From: Micrococcales bacterium
GTDB taxonomy: Bacteria > Actinomycetota > Actinomycetes > Actinomycetales > Microbacteriaceae
Assembly (NCBI GenBank): GCA_947441105.1
Contig: CANESN010000042.1
Coordinates: 1 to 6,826 of the forward strand
Length of the DNA stretch: 6,826 bases
Reading direction: 5' to 3'
Shown here: in pieces, positions 1 to 6,826 of the stretch
Numbering within the stretch: the first letter of the stretch is position 1
Layout: every line of letters begins with the position of its first letter
Translations under genes and position numbers: made by a program
Notes under the pieces: generated by a model
What the model saw: the letters and a program-made list of their open reading frames with translations, nothing else
Told to the model about the DNA's origin: nothing
Databases searched by the model: none

Positions 1-1251
1 ACTGGCAAGATCCACGGTTCCAAGCTTGGCGGCGAGGAGCTCGCCGGCTTGAAGCAAGCACTTGGCTTTGATCCAGCTAAGAACTTTGAAGTGTCGGACG
101 AAGTTATCTCTCACACCCGCGCTTTGTTTACCCGCTCAGCGGTTGTAAGAAGCGAATGGGAGCAGAGGTTCTCGAGCTGGAAAACCCAAAACCCTGAGAA
201 CGCAGCCCTACTAGAGCGACTAGTTTCCGGTGAATTGCCTGCCGGCCTCGAGGCAGCACTCCCAGTGTTTGAAGCTGGCACCGAGATTGCAACCCGTGCG
301 GCAAGCGGCAAGGTTATCAACGCTATTGCAGGTGTCATGCCTGAGCTTTGGGGTGGTTCTGCTGACTTGGCGGAATCCAACAACACCACCATCGAGGGCG
401 GTGGCTCTTTTGTTCCTGCTAAGTGGCAGGTTGCGCACTGGACCCCTACCAAGGCAGGTCGCATTCTGCACTTTGGTGTTCGCGAGCACGCCATGGGTGC
501 AATCCTGAATGGAATCACTCTTTCTGGTCACACCAGGGTCTTTGGCGGCACCTTCTTGGTGTTTTCCGACTACATGCGTCCAGCAGTTCGCTTGGCTGCG
601 CTAATGGGTGTGCCAGCAACTTACGTCTGGACTCATGACTCTGTGGCCTTGGGTGAAGATGGCCCAACCCACCAGCCAATCGAGCACCTAACCGCGCTGC
701 GCGCAATCCCAAACCTTGCTGTGGTTCGTCCGGCTGATGCCAACGAAACCTCTTACGCATGGCTGGAGATTCTGAAGCGTAAGAACGCTCCTGCCGGAAT
801 CATCCTGACCCGTCAGAACCTACCTGTCTTCCAGCGCGATGCGAGCTCCGGTGCAGAGCAGGTGGCTAAGGGTGCATATATCCTCCATGAAGCCTCTAAC
901 GGCAAGCCAGATGTGATTCTGATTGCCACCGGCAGCGAGGTGCAGTTTGCCGTTGCGGCTCGCACCGAGCTAGAAAGTCAGGGCATCTCTACTCGAGTTG
1001 TATCTGCACCTTGTTTGGAATGGTTCGAAGAGCAGTCGACCGAATACCGCGAGAGCGTTCTACCAAGTTCGGTCAAATCTCGAGTCTCAATCGAGGCCGG
1101 ATTGACCATGGGCTGGAGAAAGTACGTCGGCGACCAGGGCGCAAGCATCGGCATCGACCACTACGGAGCATCAGCTGACTACGCAACGCTCTACCGCGAA
1201 TTTGGAATCACCACCGAGGCAGTAGTTGCTGCTGCAAAGAAAGCCCGCTAG
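1..1251 (+). CDS. tkt: Transketolase, C-terminal part (5' end outside window)
   Basis: Thiamine-diphosphate enzyme of the non-oxidative pentose phosphate pathway; it moves two-carbon ketol units between sugar phosphates in the cytoplasm. The frame is open from base 1 ([11 protein letters not shown]), so the gene begins upstream; the TTG at 49 is an internal Leu, not a start. 416 codons are visible; by comparison with E. coli TktA roughly 250-280 N-terminal residues, including the main ThDP-diphosphate site, are missing. Seen in window codon numbering: substrate-contacting His5 in the KIHGS stretch; pyrimidine-binding domain about 90-260 with SADL at 120-123, the catalytic Glu162 in REHAMG, and THDS...GEDGPTHQP with His212 and His224, whose spacing from Glu162 matches E. 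coli Glu411/His461/His473; C-terminal domain from about 290. All key residues in the visible part are intact. It ends 8 bases before tal, so it probably belongs to the same transcript. Confidence 0.97.
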   Translation, partial: TGKIHGSKLGGEELAGLKQALGFDPAKNFEVSDEVISHTRALFTRSAVVRSEWEQRFSSWKTQNPENAALLERLVSGELPAGLEAALPVFEAGTEIATRAASGKVINAIAGVMPELWGGSADLAESNNTTIEGGGSFVPAKWQVAHWTPTKAGRILHFGVREHAMGAILNGITLSGHTRVFGGTFLVFSDYMRPAVRLAALMGVPATYVWTHDSVALGEDGPTHQPIEHLTALRAIPNLAVVRPADANETSYAWLEILKRKNAPAGIILTRQNLPVFQRDASSGAEQVAKGAYILHEASNGKPDVILIATGSEVQFAVAARTELESQGISTRVVSAPCLEWFEEQSTEYRESVLPSSVKSRVSIEAGLTMGWRKYVGDQGASIGIDHYGASADYATLYREFGITTEAVVAAAKKAR

Positions 1252-1254
1252 GAG
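1250..1254 (+). promoter_or_regulatory. Shine-Dalgarno site of tal, overlapping the tkt stop codon
   Basis: AGGAG lies 5 bases before the ATG at 1260 and shares its first two bases with the TAG stop of tkt (1249-1251). It fixes the tal start and means that ribosomes finishing tkt cover the tal initiation site. Confidence 0.8.
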
Positions 1255-1259
1255 CCAAG

Positions 1260-2354
1260 ATGACCAACCCACTTGCAAATGCAACCGCCAACGGAGTTTC
1301 TATCTGGCTGGATGACCTCTCCCGTGAGCGCATCGAATCTGGAAACCTCAAGCACCTGATCGACAACTACAGCGTCCGCGGCGTTACCACTAACCCGAGC
1401 ATTTTTGCCGCTGCCCTAAAGGATCCTTTCTACTCGAAGGCTCTGGCGGAGGAGGCAGCACTTGGTCACGATGCCCTGCAGGCAATTGTGAACATCACTT
1501 CAACTGATGTGGCAGCAGCTTGCGATATCTTCCGCGGCATCTACGACAGTTCAAATGGCGTTGACGGCAGAGTCTCAATCGAGGTTGAGCCGGGACTAGC
1601 TTTTGACACCAAGGGAACCATTGCTCAGGCACTTGATCTCTACAAGCTGGTAAATCGCGAGAACGTGATGATCAAGATTCCTGCGACCAAAGCCGGATTG
1701 CCTGCCATCACAGCAGTTACTGCTGCTGGCATCAGCGTCAATGTCACCTTGATCTTCTCTGTGGAGCGCTACCACGAAGTTATGGACGCTTACTTCGAGG
1801 GACTTCGCCAGGCTCAAAACAACGGCAAGGACCTAAGTAAGATCCACTCGGTTGCATCGTTCTTCGTATCTCGTGTTGACACCGAGGTTGACAAGCGCTT
1901 GGTTGCTCTTGGAAAGCCTGAACTCAAGAGCAAGGCCGCTTTGGCTAATGCTCGTCTCGCATACGCAGCCTTCCTGGAGCGCACCGCAAGCGATGAGTGG
2001 AAAGCATTGGAAGCTAACGGAGCTCGCTACCAGCGTCCGCTGATGGCCTCTACCGGAGTTAAAGACCCAGCACTGCCAGACACTTTGTATGTCACTGAGC
2101 TGATCGCCAAGAACCTAGTCAACACCATGCCGGAAAAGACCATGATGGCGACCTTTGACCACGGTGTTGTTCCGCAGGATTCCATCACATCCCTAATCCC
2201 TGCAGCAAATGAGTTCATGGCTGAATTGGCGACCGCGGGAGTGGACATTGTTGATGTCACCAACTTGTTGGAAGAAGAGGGCGTTGACAAGTTCATCGTC
2301 TCTTGGAACGAGCTTGTTGAATCAGTTGCGCGGGCCTTGGAGGCTTCTAAGTGA
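1260..2354 (+). CDS. tal: Transaldolase (actinobacterial type 2)
   Basis: Cytoplasmic transaldolase; transfers a dihydroxyacetone unit between sedoheptulose-7-phosphate/glyceraldehyde-3-phosphate and erythrose-4-phosphate/fructose-6-phosphate through a Schiff base. The 364 residues fit the usual length of about 360-375 for the actinobacterial form. Motifs in order: WLDDLSRE (16-23) with the early acidic residues; GVTTNPSIF (41-49), a family hallmark; STDV (81-84); [13 protein letters not shown] (105-117); [11 protein letters not shown] (136-146), in which Lys139 should be the Schiff-base lysine; [11 protein letters not shown] (161-171); and [16 protein letters not shown] (197-212). No key residue is missing. 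The ATG at 1260 is supported by AGGAG 5 bases upstream. The gene overlaps the GTG of pgi by 4 bases, and the distal part of tal carries the pgi ribosome binding site. The C-terminal tail (about 340-364) is an ordinary helix with no sign of linker sequence to Pgi. Confidence 0.97.
   Translation: MTNPLANATANGVSIWLDDLSRERIESGNLKHLIDNYSVRGVTTNPSIFAAALKDPFYSKALAEEAALGHDALQAIVNITSTDVAAACDIFRGIYDSSNGVDGRVSIEVEPGLAFDTKGTIAQALDLYKLVNRENVMIKIPATKAGLPAITAVTAAGISVNVTLIFSVERYHEVMDAYFEGLRQAQNNGKDLSKIHSVASFFVSRVDTEVDKRLVALGKPELKSKAALANARLAYAAFLERTASDEWKALEANGARYQRPLMASTGVKDPALPDTLYVTELIAKNLVNTMPEKTMMATFDHGVVPQDSITSLIPAANEFMAELATAGVDIVDVTNLLEEEGVDKFIVSWNELVESVARALEASK
2339..2343 (+). promoter_or_regulatory. 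Shine-Dalgarno site of pgi inside the tal 3' end
   Basis: GGAGG lies 7 bases before the GTG at 2351, within the last codons of tal. It is the main reason to accept the GTG start that overlaps the tal stop. Confidence 0.75.
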
Positions 2355-3928
2355 AGTTAATCCTCTCTGCCGGAAAGCATTCGGCCCTTGAATCTGAGGT
2401 CCAAAAGCTAATTTCGGCATCGGTGGCATCGCGTATAGCTTCAAAGGACGACTCGCTCTGGGGTGCAGCTGCTCAGCCAGAGGCTTCGATTCGCCTGGGC
2501 TGGATTACAAGTGCACGTGACTCGCAGGAATTGCTTCCAGAGATTTTTGCACTCCGCGATGAGTTTGCGGCCAAGGGTGTAAACCGCTTTGTGCTTTGCG
2601 GAATGGGTGGATCTTCACTAGCCCCTGAGGTAATAACCAAAAATGCCAAGGTCGATCTTGTCGTTCTGGATGCAACAGCTCCTGATCAGGTGGCTTCGGC
2701 TCTGATTCACCTCCAAAGAACTGCAGTTGTGGTCTCTTCAAAGTCTGGATCCACCGTCGAGACCGATTCGCAGAAGCGAGCTTTCGAGACTGCGTTCAAG
2801 GCGGCCGGAATCGAGCCTACCGAGCGCATTGTGATTGTTACCGATCCGGGTTCTCCGCTAGATGTGGCAAGTCGCACAGCTGGCTATCGGGTATACAACG
2901 CCGACCCAAATGTCGGCGGTCGCTATAGTGCGTTGACCGCCTTTGGGCTTGTGCCTTCTGGTCTCGCGGGAGCGGACGTCACGGAGCTATTGAGTTCAGC
3001 AGTTTCAGCATCCGCCCTACTTGGTTCTGATTCGAGCGAAAACCCTGGGCTATGGCTTGGAGCGATGCTTGGACGCTCAACGAATGGTTCTGGCCTCAAG
3101 GACAAGTTCTTGATCGAGTGCGATGGGCTAAATGGCTTTGGCGACTGGGTAGAACAGTTGGTCGCAGAATCCTCCGGTAAGGAAGATAGGGGCATCCTTC
3201 CGGTTGTCGTTACTGCCAACGCCCCTGAGATTTCAAGCCTGCCGGCTGACACCCTGTTGATTCGCTTTGGAACTCAAGTTTTTGGAAACACCGATGCGGT
3301 CTTTAGCGGCAACCTTGGCGAGCTGTTCTTGCTCTGGGAGTACGCGACCGTAATCGCCGGTTACCTGCAAGGAATCAATCCTTTTGATCAGCCAAATGTC
3401 GAAAGCGCGAAGATTGCGGCCAGGGCTCTACTGGACTCCCCCGCATCTTCCGCCCCTCTCGACTTTGTTGACGGCGGTATCGCTGTCAAGAGCTATGGCT
3501 TTGAGCTATCGGGATCCACACTGGACTCTGCGGTTGAGCAGCTATTGAACTTGGTTGGAGATGCGAGTTACATCTCGGTGCATGCCTATTTGAACCGCAT
3601 GGCTTATCCGCAGCTCGAAACTCTCAGGGATGCGCTTGCGAAGCGATCTGGACGTCCAGTTACCTTTGGTTGGGGTCCAAGGTTCTTACACTCCACCGGT
3701 CAGTATCACAAGGGCGGTCCAAAGCAGGGTGTATTCCTGCAGCTAACTTCGGACTTCGCAAGCGATCTAGCTATCGAAGGTCGCCCATTTAGCTTCGGAA
3801 GCCTGATTCAGGCCCAGGCTGCTGGAGATGCAAACGTCCTGAAAGACAACGGCTTACCGGTATTGACCCTTCGCGTTAGCAATCCGCTTGCCGATCTCGA
3901 GCGGCTAAAGAAGGTAATTGCTTCGTGA
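2351..3928 (+). CDS. pgi: Glucose-6-phosphate isomerase, divergent type related to Tal-Pgi fusions
   Basis: Interconverts glucose-6-phosphate and fructose-6-phosphate in the cytoplasm, linking glycolysis with this operon's pathway. It has 525 residues, slightly shorter than the common form of about 550. Two SIS-type sugar-phosphate domains are evident. Seen: [11 protein letters not shown] (84-94); [10 protein letters not shown] (129-138), the phosphate-binding loop; VGGRYSAL (188-195), corresponding to the first PGI signature but with departures from it; [13 protein letters not shown] (273-285), whose Glu273 is the likely catalytic base equivalent to rabbit Glu357; [12 protein letters not shown] (343-354), matching the second signature except for Asn where Gly/Ala is usual, with the conserved Lys354; and [13 protein letters not shown] (448-460). 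These variants resemble, from memory, the Pgi half of fused transaldolase/Pgi proteins. Residues about 360-395 look like a loosely conserved link. The GTG start is supported by GGAGG 7 bases upstream and overlaps the tal stop by 4 bases; the gene's own stop overlaps the zwf start in the same way. Confidence 0.94.
   Translation: MKLILSAGKHSALESEVQKLISASVASRIASKDDSLWGAAAQPEASIRLGWITSARDSQELLPEIFALRDEFAAKGVNRFVLCGMGGSSLAPEVITKNAKVDLVVLDATAPDQVASALIHLQRTAVVVSSKSGSTVETDSQKRAFETAFKAAGIEPTERIVIVTDPGSPLDVASRTAGYRVYNADPNVGGRYSALTAFGLVPSGLAGADVTELLSSAVSASALLGSDSSENPGLWLGAMLGRSTNGSGLKDKFLIECDGLNGFGDWVEQLVAESSGKEDRGILPVVVTANAPEISSLPADTLLIRFGTQVFGNTDAVFSGNLGELFLLWEYATVIAGYLQGINPFDQPNVESAKIAARALLDSPASSAPLDFVDGGIAVKSYGFELSGSTLDSAVEQLLNLVGDASYISVHAYLNRMAYPQLETLRDALAKRSGRPVTFGWGPRFLHSTGQYHKGGPKQGVFLQLTSDFASDLAIEGRPFSFGSLIQAQAAGDANVLKDNGLPVLTLRVSNPLADLERLKKVIAS
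3909..3914 (+). promoter_or_regulatory. Weak Shine-Dalgarno-like site of zwf
   Basis: AGAAGG lies 10 bases before the GTG at 3925. It is a poorer match and farther away than the sites of tal, pgi and opcA, so zwf initiation may lean more on coupling to pgi translation. Confidence 0.4.
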
Positions 3929-5445
3929 CCCAGAACCCACTCCGCGATCCATTTGATCGCCGCATGCATAAGATTGCCGGACCTTCCGGTTTGATTATGT
4001 TTGGCGTAACCGGTGATCTTTCGCGTAAGAAACTACTGCCTGCAATTTATGACCTGGCGAACCGCGGTCTATTGCCGCCGGCCTTCTCGCTGGTTGGCTT
4101 TGCGCGTCGCGACTGGAGCGAAGAAGACTTTGAGCAAATTGTTTACGAGGCAGTAAAGGCAAACGCGAGGACTACTTGGTCAGAGGATGTTTGGCAGCAG
4201 CTAAGCAAGGGAATTCGTTTTGTCGCTGGCCGTCACGATGACCCGGAAGCATTCAAGAAACTGCGCGAGACCGTTGATGAGCTAGACCGCGAACGCGGCA
4301 CCGCGGGCAATCACGCTTTCTATCTTTCAATTCCACCGCGCGATTTCCCATTGGTTGTAAACCAACTAGAGGCAGCCGGACTCACGCAAGCTGCCACCGG
4401 TCAGTTCCGCAGAGTAGTTATTGAGAAGCCATTTGGTTCAAATCTGGAAACCGCAAAAGAGCTCAACAGCGTTGTTGAGCGAGTTTTTCCTGAGGACTCG
4501 GTTTTCAGAATCGATCACTACCTAGGCAAAGAGACCGTTCAAAACATCTTGGCACTTAGGTTTGCCAACCAAATGTTTGAGCCGCTGTGGAACTCCAAAT
4601 ACATAGACCACGTTCAAATCACTATGGCCGAGGACATCGGCATCGGTGGTCGAGCAGGTTATTACGACGGTATTGGTGCCGCTAGAGACGTAATTCAAAA
4701 CCACCTGCTGCAGCTTTTGGCGCTAACCGCCATGGAGCGTCCAGAAACTTTTGACGCAGCAGATTTGCGAGCTGCTAAAGAGCAGGTGCTGGCCGAAGTT
4801 GAAATTCCGGCGGACCTTTCGCAGCAAACCGCGCGCGGACAGTATTCCGGTGGCTGGCAAGGTGGCAGCGAGGTGCTTGGCTTCTTGGGTGAAGAGGGTA
4901 TCAACCCGGAGTCAGTGACCGAGACCTATGCCGCCATGCGACTGGACATCAACAATGCTCGTTGGCAAGGCGCTCCTTTCTACCTGCGTGCCGGCAAGCG
5001 TTTGGGAAGACGAGTGACCGAAATCGCTATCGTCTTCAAGCGCGCCGGACAACAGTTGTTTGCCCAGAACCAAACATCGCTTCTTGGTGAGAACGCTCTC
5101 GTGATCAGAGTTCAACCCGATGAGGGTGTGACCATGAGATTTGGTTCGAAGGTGCCAGGTCCTGCGATGCAAGTTCGAGATGTCACGATGGACTTTGGCT
5201 ACGGTCACGCCTTTACCGAGGACTCCCCTGAGGCTTACGAGCGTTTGATTTTGGATGTTCTGCTGGGTGAACCACCGCTTTTCCCTCGCCAGCGCGAGGT
5301 GGAATTGAGCTGGGAGATTCTGGATCCGATTGTTTCTCACTGGGAAGCGTCCGGGCAGCCCGAGCAGTATGCCCCCGGTAGTTGGGGACCAAGTTCCTCC
5401 GACGCGATGCTTGAGCGCGATGGCAGAAGCTGGAGGCGCCCATGA
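3925..5445 (+). CDS. zwf: Glucose-6-phosphate 1-dehydrogenase
   Basis: First enzyme of the oxidative pentose phosphate branch; oxidises glucose-6-phosphate to 6-phosphogluconolactone while reducing NADP+ (or NAD+), in the cytoplasm. The 506 residues are typical for actinobacterial Zwf. N-terminal Rossmann domain: GVTGDLSRKKLLPAIYDL (27-44), the dinucleotide-binding turn. Then EKPFG (167-171); RIDHYLGKE (195-203), the family signature with Asp197-His198; and QNHLLQLL (258-265), whose His260 fits the catalytic base (His240 of the Leuconostoc enzyme). The C-terminal substrate/dimer domain includes FYLRAGKRL (352-360). The protein contains no cysteine at all. The GTG start is preferred because the N-terminus NPLRDPFDRR...KIAGPSGL matches the actinobacterial pattern and because the start overlaps the pgi stop by 4 bases. 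The 3' end overlaps opcA by 4 bases, in keeping with the functional partnership. Choice between NADP+ and NAD+ cannot be decided by eye. Confidence 0.98.
   Translation: MTQNPLRDPFDRRMHKIAGPSGLIMFGVTGDLSRKKLLPAIYDLANRGLLPPAFSLVGFARRDWSEEDFEQIVYEAVKANARTTWSEDVWQQLSKGIRFVAGRHDDPEAFKKLRETVDELDRERGTAGNHAFYLSIPPRDFPLVVNQLEAAGLTQAATGQFRRVVIEKPFGSNLETAKELNSVVERVFPEDSVFRIDHYLGKETVQNILALRFANQMFEPLWNSKYIDHVQITMAEDIGIGGRAGYYDGIGAARDVIQNHLLQLLALTAMERPETFDAADLRAAKEQVLAEVEIPADLSQQTARGQYSGGWQGGSEVLGFLGEEGINPESVTETYAAMRLDINNARWQGAPFYLRAGKRLGRRVTEIAIVFKRAGQQLFAQNQTSLLGENALVIRVQPDEGVTMRFGSKVPGPAMQVRDVTMDFGYGHAFTEDSPEAYERLILDVLLGEPPLFPRQREVELSWEILDPIVSHWEASGQPEQYAPGSWGPSSSDAMLERDGRSWRRP
5432..5436 (+). promoter_or_regulatory. 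Shine-Dalgarno site of opcA inside the zwf 3' end
   Basis: GGAGG lies 5 bases before the ATG at 5442. It supports this ATG over the in-frame ATG at 5454. Confidence 0.75.
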
Positions 5446-6362
5446 TCGTCGATATGCCGAACACAACCTCTAGCCAAATCGGAAAGAAGCTTCAGGAGCT
5501 TAGAGAATCCGGCGGAGTTGTAGCACTTGGTCGCGTGTTAACGCTTTTGATTGAGACAGATTTCGCACACATCGAAGAGGCCGTGAAGGCTGCAAACAGT
5601 GCAAGTCGACTTCACCCTTCGAGAATCATTTTGCTAGCCGATGACGATGAGCCTCAAGGCGCTTCCTCATACCTAGATGCCGAGATTCGAGTTGGAGGTG
5701 CCGCTGGTGCTTCCGAGGTGGTTATTCTCAAAGCCCATGGCGCAGCCGCGAGCAACCCAGAATCACTGGTTATGGGACTTCTCCTCCCGGATGCACCTGT
5801 CGTGGCCTGGTGGCCATCCTCATGCGATCCAAACCCATCGCAGAGTGCAATCGGAAAGATCGCAACTCGTCGCATCGTGGATTCAGCAGAGCAAGCCGAT
5901 GCACCGGCATTTTTGGCGGAATTTGCGAAGCACTATCGCCCGGGTGATGGAGATATGGCTTGGACTCGAATCACGCTTTGGCGAGCGCAGATAGCGGCGC
6001 TTTTTGATCAGCACCTCAATCGCAAAGTAAGCGCTATCGAAGTCATCGGTTCCGATCTATCCCCAAGTGCGGAACTTCTAGCCAGCTGGCTGGAGCTGCG
6101 TTTAGGCGTAAAAGTAAAGATCGAGCACAGACTTGACGGTGAGAATGTTGAAGGCATTGCGGGTGTAAGAATCCACTTCACCGATGGCGAGCTAGAGATT
6201 ATTCGTCACGGTGAAGTTGCGGAAATTGACCAGACCGGTGCACCGCACTCATCTGTTCTACTCCCCCGTCGATCTAACCAAGACTGCCTTGTTGAAGACA
6301 TGAGATTCCTCGGTGAGGACGAAGTTTTTGGTGAGGTCCTTACCAAAGGCTTTGGTAGATGA
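5442..6362 (+). CDS. opcA: Glucose-6-phosphate dehydrogenase assembly/activating protein OpcA
   Basis: OpcA is a non-enzymatic partner needed for full G6P dehydrogenase activity, shown in cyanobacteria; in actinobacteria the role is mostly inferred from homology and from its constant place after zwf. The 306 residues fit the actinobacterial form. Seen: the typical opening MIVDMPNTTSSQIGKKL (1-17); ALGRVLTLLIETD (28-40); an alpha/beta N-terminal domain with RIILLADDDEP (61-71) and LDAEIRVGGAAGASEVVIL (78-96); the hallmark LLPDAPVVAWWPSSC (114-128); the RRIVDSAE stretch (143-150); DMAWTRITLWRAQIAALFD (171-189), which begins the C-terminal domain; and the late DCLVEDMRFL (281-290). It has two cysteines, Cys128 and Cys282. 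No signal peptide or membrane segment is visible. The ATG at 5442 is chosen over 5454 because of the family N-terminus, GGAGG at 5432-5436 and the 4-base overlap with zwf. The stop overlaps the pgl start by 4 bases. Confidence 0.95.
   Translation: MIVDMPNTTSSQIGKKLQELRESGGVVALGRVLTLLIETDFAHIEEAVKAANSASRLHPSRIILLADDDEPQGASSYLDAEIRVGGAAGASEVVILKAHGAAASNPESLVMGLLLPDAPVVAWWPSSCDPNPSQSAIGKIATRRIVDSAEQADAPAFLAEFAKHYRPGDGDMAWTRITLWRAQIAALFDQHLNRKVSAIEVIGSDLSPSAELLASWLELRLGVKVKIEHRLDGENVEGIAGVRIHFTDGELEIIRHGEVAEIDQTGAPHSSVLLPRRSNQDCLVEDMRFLGEDEVFGEVLTKGFGR
6345..6349 (+). promoter_or_regulatory. Weak Shine-Dalgarno-like site of pgl
   Basis: AAAGG lies 9 bases before the ATG at 6359, inside the opcA 3' end. 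The match is modest, so initiation probably depends on coupling to opcA. Confidence 0.35.
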
Positions 6363-6826
6363 TCGAGGTCAAGGACTTCTCCTCCGATCCTGCCCTTACG
6401 GCTCAGGCTGCTAGCGACATCGCTGTTCTACTGGAAAAAGCTATAGCTCTGCGAGGTAACGCGAGACTGGTTCTAACCGGCGGCACCCTCGGCATCAAGA
6501 TTCTCGGCGATTTCAAGAACCTAGGCCTTGATCTTTCCAACGTTGATATCTTCTTTGGCGATGAGCGCTTTGTTGACCTTGACCACCCAGATCGGAATGA
6601 ACACCAGGGCATTGTTGCTTGGCCAGAACTCTCTTCGGCAAAATTGCACCGATTCCCCGCAGCAGATCTGCCGGTGGAAGAGGCCGCTAACGTGTTCAAC
6701 TCCGAGATTGAATCGCTTTTTGGGCCACTCGGCGAGACAGCACCAGTCTTCGACGTTGTGATTTTGGGAATGGGGCCTGACGGTCACGTTGCTTCGCTGT
6801 TTCCTGGCCACCAGCAGGCACAGGCC
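6359..6826 (+). CDS. pgl: 6-phosphogluconolactonase, N-terminal part (3' end outside window)
   Basis: Hydrolyses 6-phosphogluconolactone, the product of Zwf, to 6-phosphogluconate. The open frame runs from the ATG at 6359 to the right edge without a stop: 156 codons, against about 240-250 for the DevB-type family, so roughly the last third is missing. Seen: LVLTGGTLGIKIL (37-49), the actinobacterial version of the phosphate-binding SGG-type loop; VDIFFGDERFVDLDHPDRN (62-80), the family's DER-V motif with Phe-Phe where aromatic residues are usual and Asp-Arg-Asn where Ser-Asn is common; and ILGMGPDGHVASLFPG (135-150), with Asp141 and His143 in the catalytic DGH motif. The start overlaps the opcA stop as ATGA, and the reading frame in front of it is opcA. 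Expected to be cytoplasmic and co-translated with Zwf and OpcA. Confidence 0.95.
   Translation, partial: MIEVKDFSSDPALTAQAASDIAVLLEKAIALRGNARLVLTGGTLGIKILGDFKNLGLDLSNVDIFFGDERFVDLDHPDRNEHQGIVAWPELSSAKLHRFPAADLPVEEAANVFNSEIESLFGPLGETAPVFDVVILGMGPDGHVASLFPGHQQAQA

Larger units (their letters stand above)
1..6826 (+). other. Pentose-phosphate operon tkt-tal-pgi-zwf-opcA-pgl
   Basis: Six co-directional genes leave only 8 non-coding bases between 1 and 6826, so a single transcript is very likely. No promoter or terminator-like hairpin is visible at any junction; the operon's promoter and end lie outside. The set makes up the oxidative branch (except 6-phosphogluconate dehydrogenase), two key enzymes of the non-oxidative branch, and Pgi to return fructose-6-phosphate. 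Base and codon use looks uniform across all genes, with no sign of recent transfer. Confidence 0.85.

Noticed and set aside
111..518. A 135-codon open frame on the minus strand opposite tkt
   Set aside because: It is opposite the catalytic core of tkt, with no recognisable motif and composition typical of an antisense shadow; a second minus-strand frame overlaps the same stretch.
49..1251. A 400-residue transketolase-like gene starting at TTG 49
   Set aside because: The frame continues open to base 1 and the upstream codons encode conserved transketolase sequence including a substrate-contacting His, so TTG 49 is an internal leucine codon.
1252..1259. Possible promoter or terminator in the tkt-tal gap
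   Set aside because: Eight bases are too few for either; the gap holds only part of the tal ribosome binding site and its spacer.
2923..3252. A 109-codon open frame on the minus strand opposite pgi
   Set aside because: Ser/Pro-rich shadow translation opposite conserved pgi motifs, with no sign of independent coding.
4912..5466. A 184-codon open frame on the minus strand opposite zwf
   Set aside because: It lies entirely opposite well-conserved zwf codons (and the first bases of opcA), shows no recognisable domain, and has the mixed, Arg/Ser/His-rich composition of an antisense shadow.
5454..6362. Alternative opcA start at the in-frame ATG 5454
   Set aside because: The residues before it (MIVD) match the typical OpcA N-terminus, and GGAGG is well placed for ATG 5442.
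6521..6811. Overlapping open frames on both strands within the 3' region
   Set aside because: The plus-strand frame from 6359 carries all three 6-phosphogluconolactonase motifs and runs to the edge; the other frames are shadows of it.

Overview
The window is a densely packed, single-strand piece of a pentose-phosphate-pathway operon: transketolase (3' part), transaldolase, glucose-6-phosphate isomerase, glucose-6-phosphate dehydrogenase, the dehydrogenase assembly protein OpcA, and 6-phosphogluconolactonase (5' part). This order, and above all the presence of OpcA directly behind Zwf together with a 'type 2' transaldolase, points to an actinobacterium. Having pgi between tal and zwf matches what I recall of Microbacteriaceae-type genomes. 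Base composition looks only slightly above 50% G+C by eye, with many A/T-ending codons. That is low for soil Microbacteriaceae and would suit a streamlined freshwater or marine relative (Rhodoluna/Aquiluna type). The taxonomic placement is inference.

Layout, all on the + strand: tkt enters from the left edge and stops at 1251; tal 1260-2354; pgi 2351-3928; zwf 3925-5445; opcA 5442-6362; pgl starts at 6359 and runs off the right edge. The only non-coding bases are the 8 between tkt and tal. The next four junctions are all 4-base stop/start overlaps (GTGA, GTGA, ATGA, ATGA), so the genes from tal to pgl are almost certainly translated from one message with coupled initiation. No promoter, terminator, RNA gene, repeat, mobile element or CRISPR array can be seen.

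Together the genes cover most of the pentose phosphate pathway. Zwf, helped by OpcA, oxidises glucose-6-phosphate to 6-phosphogluconolactone; Pgl hydrolyses the lactone; Tkt and Tal run the non-oxidative carbon shuffling; Pgi returns fructose-6-phosphate to glucose-6-phosphate, which lets the pathway cycle. The gene for 6-phosphogluconate dehydrogenase is not in the window.

This is core metabolism and I see no undescribed system. The points worth a second look are the chain of 4-base overlaps, a Pgi of the divergent kind otherwise found fused to transaldolase, and a Zwf with no cysteine beside an OpcA with two.
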